Part shown: positions 58,763-64,000 of the stretch, in pieces | How the letters are laid out: every line of letters begins with the position of its first letter | Position numbering within the stretch: the first letter of the stretch is position 1 | NCBI RefSeq assembly: GCF_021538615.1 | Contig: NZ_JAJHIZ010000003.1 | Location: 3,844,001-3,908,000 of the forward strand | Direction: 5' to 3' | From: Niabella agricola | Lineage (GTDB): Bacteria; Bacteroidota; Bacteroidia; Chitinophagales; Chitinophagaceae | Length of the DNA: 64,000 bases | Position numbers and translations under genes: made by a program | Notes under the pieces: generated by a model | Databases searched by the model: none | What the model was told of the DNA's origin: nothing | The model's input: only the letters and a program-made list of their open reading frames with translations

Positions 58763-59908
58763 ATGGCAGACGAAATAAAACAAGAACCACCTGCAAATTT
58801 TAAGGTAACGATCGACAATGTTACTCTGGAAGTGCCACCCGGTACTACCATTTTGCAGGCTGCAAGATTAATAGGAGGAGATGTTACCCCCCCGGCCATG
58901 TGCTTTTACACGCCCCTGAAAGGAAGCGGTGGTAAATGCCGCACCTGCCTGGTAGAGGTAAGCAAGGGTTCGGAAAAAGATCCGCGTCCCATGCCCAAGC
59001 TGGTGGCCAGTTGCCGTACGACTGTTATGGATGGCATGGAGGTAAAAAGCATTACCAGCGAGCGGGTGATCAATGCGCGCAACAGCGTGGTGGAGTTCCT
59101 GCTGATCAATCACCCGTTGGATTGCCCGGTTTGCGACCAGGCAGGTGAATGCCATCTGCAGGACCTGAGCTATGAGCACGGCAAGGCTGGTACCCGCTAT
59201 GAATTTAAGCGCCGCACGTTTAAAAAACACAACCTGGGTAAATACATCCAGCTGCATATGACACGCTGCATTCTTTGCTACCGCTGTGTATTTACGGCAG
59301 ACCAGCTGACCAATAAACGGCAGCACGGGGTGCTGGACCGGGGCGATCATGCGGAGATTGCTACTTATATTGAAAAATCACTGGACAATGAATTTATCGG
59401 GAACGTGATCGATGTATGTCCCGTGGGCGCATTAACCGACAGGACCTTCCGTTTTAAGAACCGGGTATGGTTTACCAAGCCGGTGGACGCACACCGCGAT
59501 TGTCCGAATTGCTGCGGCAAGGTAACGCTATGGGAGCGGGGCAACGAGGTACTGCGGGTAACGGCGCGCAAGGATCAATGGGGTGAAATCTTGCCGGCAG
59601 ATGACGGCAAAACCGGCTGGATCTGTAACGAATGCCGTTTTGAAAAGAAAGATATTAAAGACTGGGTAATTGAAGGCCCCACGAAAGTGGCCCGGCATTC
59701 CGTGATTGGTACCAACCACTATGAAGTGCTGGACCGGCCAAAAGAAACGATCAGTGAGGTGATGGGAGGGCGTGCGCCAAAACTGTTAATGGACATTCAC
59801 AGCGTGAGCGATGTAAACGACCCGACTGTAGATCTGAGCAAGATCCCCGGGCCGGCAACAGGTGCGGTCTTTAACGGGAAAACAATGATCGAAGAAAAGA
59901 AAGATTAA
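58763..59908 (+). CDS. nuoG: NADH-quinone oxidoreductase subunit G, short form without molybdopterin domain
   Basis: 381 residues from the ATG at 58763. It has the [2Fe-2S] ferredoxin domain (MCFYTPLKGSGGKCRTCLVEV, near 40-60), the His-Cys3 cluster (HPLDCPVCDQAGEC, near 116-129), the [4Fe-4S] motif (CILCYRC, CPVGAL) and the CPNCC ... CNECRF part of the next domain, then stops. Usual NuoG proteins are 700-900 residues and continue into a molybdopterin-oxidoreductase fold, which is absent. Such short forms are known in Bacteroidota and the downstream sequence is an intact nuoH, so this looks like the native form and not a truncation. Confidence 0.93.
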   Translation: MADEIKQEPPANFKVTIDNVTLEVPPGTTILQAARLIGGDVTPPAMCFYTPLKGSGGKCRTCLVEVSKGSEKDPRPMPKLVASCRTTVMDGMEVKSITSERVINARNSVVEFLLINHPLDCPVCDQAGECHLQDLSYEHGKAGTRYEFKRRTFKKHNLGKYIQLHMTRCILCYRCVFTADQLTNKRQHGVLDRGDHAEIATYIEKSLDNEFIGNVIDVCPVGALTDRTFRFKNRVWFTKPVDAHRDCPNCCGKVTLWERGNEVLRVTARKDQWGEILPADDGKTGWICNECRFEKKDIKDWVIEGPTKVARHSVIGTNHYEVLDRPKETISEVMGGRAPKLLMDIHSVSDVNDPTVDLSKIPGPATGAVFNGKTMIEEKKD

Positions 59909-59926
59909 CAAGCTATACTTTTAAAC

Positions 59927-60982
59927 ATGTACTTACTGGCTATTGATTGGATTTTTATTATTGAGAAACTGGTGCTGATCGCAGCCATTGTTACCTTGTC
60001 GATGGTAGTGGCCATGTATGCTACCTACGGAGAGCGGAAGGTGGCGGCCTTTATACAGGACCGGATTGGTCCCAACAGGGCAGGCCCCCTGGGATTGCTG
60101 CAGCCACTGGCCGATGGCGGTAAGCTCTTTTTTAAAGAGGAGATTATACCGCTGGCTTCCTCAAAATTCTTGTTCATCCTGGGGCCCTTGCTGGCTATGG
60201 TTACGGCCTTACTGACCAGCGCCGTGATTCCCTGGGGTAGCTCCATGACCATCGGTAACCGGGCCGTTCCCTTACAGGTGGCCGATGTAAACATCGGTAT
60301 CCTGTATGTATTTGGAGTGGTAAGTTTAGGCGTATATGGTATTATGCTGGGGGGCTGGGCATCCAACAATAAGTTCTCTTTGCTGGCGGCCATCCGGGGT
60401 GCTTCGCAAATGGTGTCCTACGAGTTGGCAATGGGTTTGTCACTGATCGCGGTACTGATGCTTACAGGGTCCTTACAGATGAGCGTCATTGTGGGTGAAC
60501 AATATAATTCTGTATGGAATATCGTTTACCAGCCCATTGGTTTTATTATCTTTTTTATCTGTGCGCTGGCAGAAACAAACCGTACGCCTTTTGACCTTCC
60601 GGAAGCAGAGAATGAACTGAACTTCGGGTATCACCAGGAGTATTCCAGCATGAAACTGGGTTTCTACCTGTTTGCAGAATACATTAATATGTTCATCAGC
60701 GGCGTGATCATGGCCACCCTGTATTTCGGCGGTTATGATATCCCGTTTGTAAATGAAGCCAACCTGGCCCAGCGCATCGGGGAAAACTGGGTAGCACTGC
60801 TTACCTTTCTTACCCTGATGGCCAAGGCCCTGTTCTTTGTATTTGTATTTATGTGGATCCGCTGGACCATCCCGCGTTTCCGCTTCGACCAACTGATGCA
60901 TCTGGGATGGAAACGCCTGATACCACTGGCGCTGGCCAATATGATCATCACGGCGGTAGTGATTCTGTGGCTGAAGAAATAG
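59927..60982 (+). CDS. nuoH: NADH-quinone oxidoreductase subunit H
   Basis: 351-residue membrane subunit with eight transmembrane helices at the junction of the two arms; part of the quinone cavity. Signatures: YGERKVAAFIQDRIGPNRAGPLGLLQPLADGGKLFFKEE (near 30-68) and the conserved loop FDLPEAENELNFGYHQEYSSMKLGFY (near 221). Confidence 0.97.
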   Translation: MYLLAIDWIFIIEKLVLIAAIVTLSMVVAMYATYGERKVAAFIQDRIGPNRAGPLGLLQPLADGGKLFFKEEIIPLASSKFLFILGPLLAMVTALLTSAVIPWGSSMTIGNRAVPLQVADVNIGILYVFGVVSLGVYGIMLGGWASNNKFSLLAAIRGASQMVSYELAMGLSLIAVLMLTGSLQMSVIVGEQYNSVWNIVYQPIGFIIFFICALAETNRTPFDLPEAENELNFGYHQEYSSMKLGFYLFAEYINMFISGVIMATLYFGGYDIPFVNEANLAQRIGENWVALLTFLTLMAKALFFVFVFMWIRWTIPRFRFDQLMHLGWKRLIPLALANMIITAVVILWLKK

Positions 60983-61129
60983 AATTTGAAAATGTGGGAA
61001 TGTGGAGAATTGAAAATGTAGGAATGATGATAGCTGTACTGGCGTACAAGAGTGCGACGCAAGAATGTTGAACCTTGCACCGGTGTTGACAAACAAAAAA
61101 TAAAAAAGTAAAGCGCTGTATAAAGAAAC
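60983..61129. repeat. nuoH-nuoI spacer with GAAAATGTG/GGAATG word repeats
   Basis: Non-coding. It holds near-repeats TTTGAAAATGTGGGAATGTG and ATTGAAAATGTAGGAATG in its first 45 nt. Related words, inverted, occur before nuoC. Confidence 0.5.
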
Positions 61130-61687
61130 ATGAATGTACAATTAACAAACAGAAGCAAGCCGGTTGATCGCAGGCCGATGAACTGGGTAGAGCGTTTATA
61201 CCTGATCAATATTTTTAAAGGAATGGCCATTACATTAAAGCATTTCTTTAAAAAGAAGGCCACTATAAAATACCCCGAGGAAACCAGGCCTTTTAGTAAG
61301 GTATTTCGCGGGCTGCAGATCCTGAACCGGGATGAGGAAGGCCGTGAACGGTGCACGGCCTGCGGACTTTGTGCCGTAGCCTGTCCGGCTGAAGCCATTA
61401 CCATGGAGGCCGCAGAACGCCAGGAGGGCGAAGAGCACCTGTATCGCGAGGAGAAATATGCCGCAAAATATGAGATCAATATGCTGCGCTGCATCTTCTG
61501 CGGGTATTGCGAGGAAGCTTGTCCTAAAGATGCCATCTACCTGTCGCAGACATTTACTCCGGCCAACTACCAGCGTAAAGGATTTATTTATAAAAAAGAA
61601 GATCTGCTGATCCCCAATCCGGTTACAGACCCGGAAGGCTATCAAAAGGCGCTGGGAACCATCAGCAGGGAAAAAGAAGGAGTTTAA
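61130..61687 (+). CDS. nuoI: NADH-quinone oxidoreductase subunit I (two [4Fe-4S])
   Basis: 185-residue ferredoxin-like subunit with the two 8-cysteine motifs CTACGLCAVACPAEA (near 76-90) and CIFCGYCEEACPKDA (near 121-135), which hold clusters N6a and N6b between NuoG and NuoB. Full length. Confidence 0.97.
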   Translation: MNVQLTNRSKPVDRRPMNWVERLYLINIFKGMAITLKHFFKKKATIKYPEETRPFSKVFRGLQILNRDEEGRERCTACGLCAVACPAEAITMEAAERQEGEEHLYREEKYAAKYEINMLRCIFCGYCEEACPKDAIYLSQTFTPANYQRKGFIYKKEDLLIPNPVTDPEGYQKALGTISREKEGV

Positions 61688-61706
61688 GGGTTAATTAAGA
61701 AACGAA

Positions 61707-62207
61707 ATGAATATTACGCAACTACTATTCTGGATACTAACGGTGATTGCCATAGGCAGCGCGCTGATGATTGTGACCAGCAAAAATCCTGTTTACAGTG
61801 TATTGGGATTGATTGTTACATTTTTTGCCATCTCGGGGCACTATATATTAATGAATGCGCAGTTTCTGGCCATTGTAAATATCATTGTCTACGCCGGGGC
61901 CATTATGGTCCTGTTTCTGTTTGTGATCATGCTGATGAACCTGAGTCGGGCCACCGAAACGCTTAAAAACAAATGGCTGCAGATCGTAGGTGCCATTGCC
62001 GGCAGCTGCCTGTTCCTGGTGCTGATTGCAGCTTTAAAAAATACGGAAGTGAAGAAGAACCTGGTGGAAATGGGCACCGGTGATATCGGGCTGGTAAAAA
62101 GCCTGGGGCGGGAACTGTTTACCACCTTTGTGATCCCTTTTGAGATCAGCAGCGTGCTGTTTCTGAGCGCTATGATCGGTTCTGTAGTGATCGGTAAGAA
62201 AGAATAA
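61707..62207 (+). CDS. nuoJ: NADH-quinone oxidoreductase subunit J
   Basis: 166-residue membrane subunit with five hydrophobic helices; the family stretch AQFLAIVNIIVYAGAIMVLFLFVIMLMNL (near 51-79), with the pi-bulge helix, is present. 19 nt after nuoI. Confidence 0.95.
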   Translation: MNITQLLFWILTVIAIGSALMIVTSKNPVYSVLGLIVTFFAISGHYILMNAQFLAIVNIIVYAGAIMVLFLFVIMLMNLSRATETLKNKWLQIVGAIAGSCLFLVLIAALKNTEVKKNLVEMGTGDIGLVKSLGRELFTTFVIPFEISSVLFLSAMIGSVVIGKKE

Positions 62208-62275
62208 GGGGAAATTCTAATCTCAAATCCGGAATCTGAAGTCTCGAATCTGAAAACTCAAAACTCAAATCTCAA

Positions 62276-62602
62276 ATGCCAATAAATTATTACATTACTC
62301 TTGCTCTTTGTTTGTTTGCCATTGGAGTGGTAGGAGTGTTAACGCGCAGGAACGCCATTATTGTGTTTATGTGCATCGAATTGATGCTGAATTCTGTGAA
62401 CCTGTTGCTGGTGGCTTTTTCCAAAATGCACCACATCGCTAAGGGGGCAGCTGCTACCGCGGGGTCCGATGGACAGCTGTTTGTATTTTTTATCATGGTG
62501 GTGGCCGCGGCCGAAGTAAGTGTGGGACTGGCAATCATTGTAATGATGTACCGGAATGTGCATTCGATCAATATTAATTTCTTAAACAGGCTGAAACATT
62601 AA
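62276..62602 (+). CDS. nuoK: NADH-quinone oxidoreductase subunit K
   Basis: 108-residue membrane subunit with three helices and the two conserved membrane glutamates in [19 protein letters not shown] (near 37) and [15 protein letters not shown] (near 78). The 68-nt spacer before it consists largely of AATCT/CTCAAA words running up to the ATG. Confidence 0.96.
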   Translation: MPINYYITLALCLFAIGVVGVLTRRNAIIVFMCIELMLNSVNLLLVAFSKMHHIAKGAAATAGSDGQLFVFFIMVVAAAEVSVGLAIIVMMYRNVHSININFLNRLKH

Positions 62603-62624
62603 TTGCGCCGGCATTCTTTTTATT

Positions 62625-64000
62625 ATGAATAATGTGTTAGATATCGTTTATTGGATCCCGCTGTTACCATTACTGGGCTGTATCATAAACGGACTGGGAA
62701 GAAAAAGTTTATCAAAAGGAGCGGTTGGGTTCATCGGCAGCGGTGTGATCCTGGCCTCTTTTGTACTCAGCCTCTGGGTATTTTTCCAGGTACGTGGAGG
62801 CAATGTGCATACCGCCGAATATTTTCCCTTCATCAATGTAGGAAACCTGAAGATTCCCTTTGCCTTCCAGATCGATCAGTTATCAGCCATCTGGCTGCTG
62901 ATCATTACTGGTATCGGCTTCCTGATCCACGTATATTCCACTTCTTATATGCACGATGAAAGGCCAGAGCATTTCGGGCGGTATTTTGCCTATCTGAACC
63001 TTTTCGTTTTTTCAATGCTGCTGCTGGTAATGGGCGCCAACTTCGTCATCATGTTCATTGGCTGGGAAGGTGTGGGGCTTTGCTCCTACCTGCTGATTGG
63101 CTTCTGGTTTAAGAAAAAGGAATACAGCAAAGCGGCCAACAAGGCCTTTATCATGAACCGGGTGGGTGATCTGGCCTTTTTGATCGCATTGTTTATGCTC
63201 ATCAATAAACTGGGTACCACCACTTTTAGCGAGATCTTTACCAAGGCGTCGCTTGAGAAACTATCCGGCAAGGAAATTGGTGCTATTACGTTATTGTTAT
63301 TTGTGGGCGCTACGGGTAAAAGTGCCCAGATTCCTTTGTATACCTGGTTACCTGATGCGATGGCGGGTCCAACCCCGGTATCGGCGCTGATCCATGCCGC
63401 AACGATGGTTACTGCGGGCATCTATATGATCGCAAGGGCGAACCTGCTGTTTTCAATGGCCCCGGCCACTTTAAATATTATTGCCATCATCGGTATTGCC
63501 ACCGCGCTGCTGGCCGCCACCATTGCCCTGAAACAGAATGATATCAAAAAAGTGCTGGCCTATTCCACAGTAAGCCAGCTGGGTTACATGTTCCTGGCAT
63601 TGGGAAGTGGCGCATATGTGGCAGCCGTGTTCCATGTAATGACGCATGCTTTCTTTAAAGCACTGTTGTTCCTCGGCAGCGGCAGTGTGATCCATGCCAT
63701 GGGCGGTGAACAGGATATGCGTAAAATGGGCGGTCTGTCGAAGTACATGAAAATAACCAATCTTACTTTTTTACTGGGTTGCCTGGCTATTGCAGGTATC
63801 CCCGGTTTCTCCGGCTTCTTTTCAAAAGATGAGATCCTGGCCGGAGCTTTTGCCAAATCTCCTGTATTATATGCGCTAGGTTTGCTGGGCGCATTGTTAA
63901 CTGCATTTTATATGTTCCGGTTATATGCAACTACCTTTAAAGGAAGCTTCCGCGGTACACATGAGCAGGAACACCACCTGCACGAGAGCCCCGCGGCGAT
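62625..64000 (+). CDS. nuoL: NADH-quinone oxidoreductase subunit L (3' end outside window)
   Basis: Starts at the ATG at 62625 and stays open to the last base (458 codons shown of about 600-630). It is an antiporter-like proton-pumping subunit: IDQLSAIWLLIITGIGFLIHVYSTSYM, MFIGWEGVGLCSYLLIGFWF with the key glutamate (near residue 148), TWLPDAMAGPTPVSALIHAATMVTAGIYM and HVMTHAFFKALLFLGSGSVIHAM are all present. nuoM and nuoN would be expected next. Confidence 0.97.
   Translation, partial: MNNVLDIVYWIPLLPLLGCIINGLGRKSLSKGAVGFIGSGVILASFVLSLWVFFQVRGGNVHTAEYFPFINVGNLKIPFAFQIDQLSAIWLLIITGIGFLIHVYSTSYMHDERPEHFGRYFAYLNLFVFSMLLLVMGANFVIMFIGWEGVGLCSYLLIGFWFKKKEYSKAANKAFIMNRVGDLAFLIALFMLINKLGTTTFSEIFTKASLEKLSGKEIGAITLLLFVGATGKSAQIPLYTWLPDAMAGPTPVSALIHAATMVTAGIYMIARANLLFSMAPATLNIIAIIGIATALLAATIALKQNDIKKVLAYSTVSQLGYMFLALGSGAYVAAVFHVMTHAFFKALLFLGSGSVIHAMGGEQDMRKMGGLSKYMKITNLTFLLGCLAIAGIPGFSGFFSKDEILAGAFAKSPVLYALGLLGALLTAFYMFRLYATTFKGSFRGTHEQEHHLHESPAA

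Noticed and set aside
60733..61536. A 267-codon minus-strand frame across the nuoH-nuoI junction
   Set aside because: Covers two conserved complex I genes and the repeat-filled spacer in antisense; no family resemblance.
1..64000. CRISPR array, transposase, prophage or rRNA operon
   Set aside because: No regularly spaced identical repeats, no DDE or serine recombinase motifs, no phage structural genes other than the T6SS-related ones, and no rRNA sequence were found.

Overview
The window comes from a Bacteroidota chromosome, most likely family Chitinophagaceae (Niabella/Chitinophaga-like; this placement is inference). The signs are many start-proximal promoter elements of the Bacteroidota form TAnnTTTG, a type VI secretion locus of the Bacteroidota-only subtype iii (TssN, TssO, TssP present; no TssJ/L/M), a DUF5686 outer-membrane protein, a DUF2807 auto-adhesin-like lipoprotein and a short NuoG typical of the phylum. 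Nearly all DNA is coding. No transposase, phage gene or CRISPR array was seen.

Layout. 1-7.2 kb: end of an AraC regulator, a cytosine-deaminase-like amidohydrolase with an ankyrin lipoprotein, an MFS exporter, a MocR regulator divergent from a GNAT acetyltransferase, and dprA. 7.2-13.8 kb (minus strand): S41 peptidase, DUF5686 protein, zwf. 14.1-20.9 kb: guaB and guaA (the two steps from IMP to GMP) interleaved with exported proteins of unknown role. 21.0-29.7 kb: Wzx-type flippase, recG, a GlcD-like FAD oxidase, an outer-membrane protein, the minus-strand operon dtd / MazG-like / YihY, and arfB.

29.9-45.95 kb is the accessory core. A LexA-like XRE-S24 repressor with its own palindrome and a two-gene unit (BamE-like plus a membrane J-domain protein) lead into a T6SS subtype iii locus in the order tssE-F-G-N-K-O, an antisense NlpC/P60 lipoprotein, tssP-H, then (own promoter) tssB-C-hcp1-hcp2. 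Sheath, tube, baseplate, unfoldase and part of the trans-envelope complex are encoded, but VgrG, PAAR, TssQ and TssR are not visible. Just after hcp2 lies a duplicated element, one copy of which keeps a 39-codon reading frame; the other is frameshifted.

46-52.8 kb: TauE/SafE permease, an AT-rich orphan membrane protein, tRNA-Ser(GGA), tatD, a polysaccharide deacetylase, a small membrane protein with a PstS-like lipoprotein, and a TPR protein. 52.9-64 kb: the complex I operon nuoA to nuoL (cut by the window end). It is interrupted twice: a VOC-family gene between nuoE and nuoF, and a GxxExxY gene framed by imperfect 32-nt inverted repeats between nuoF and nuoG.
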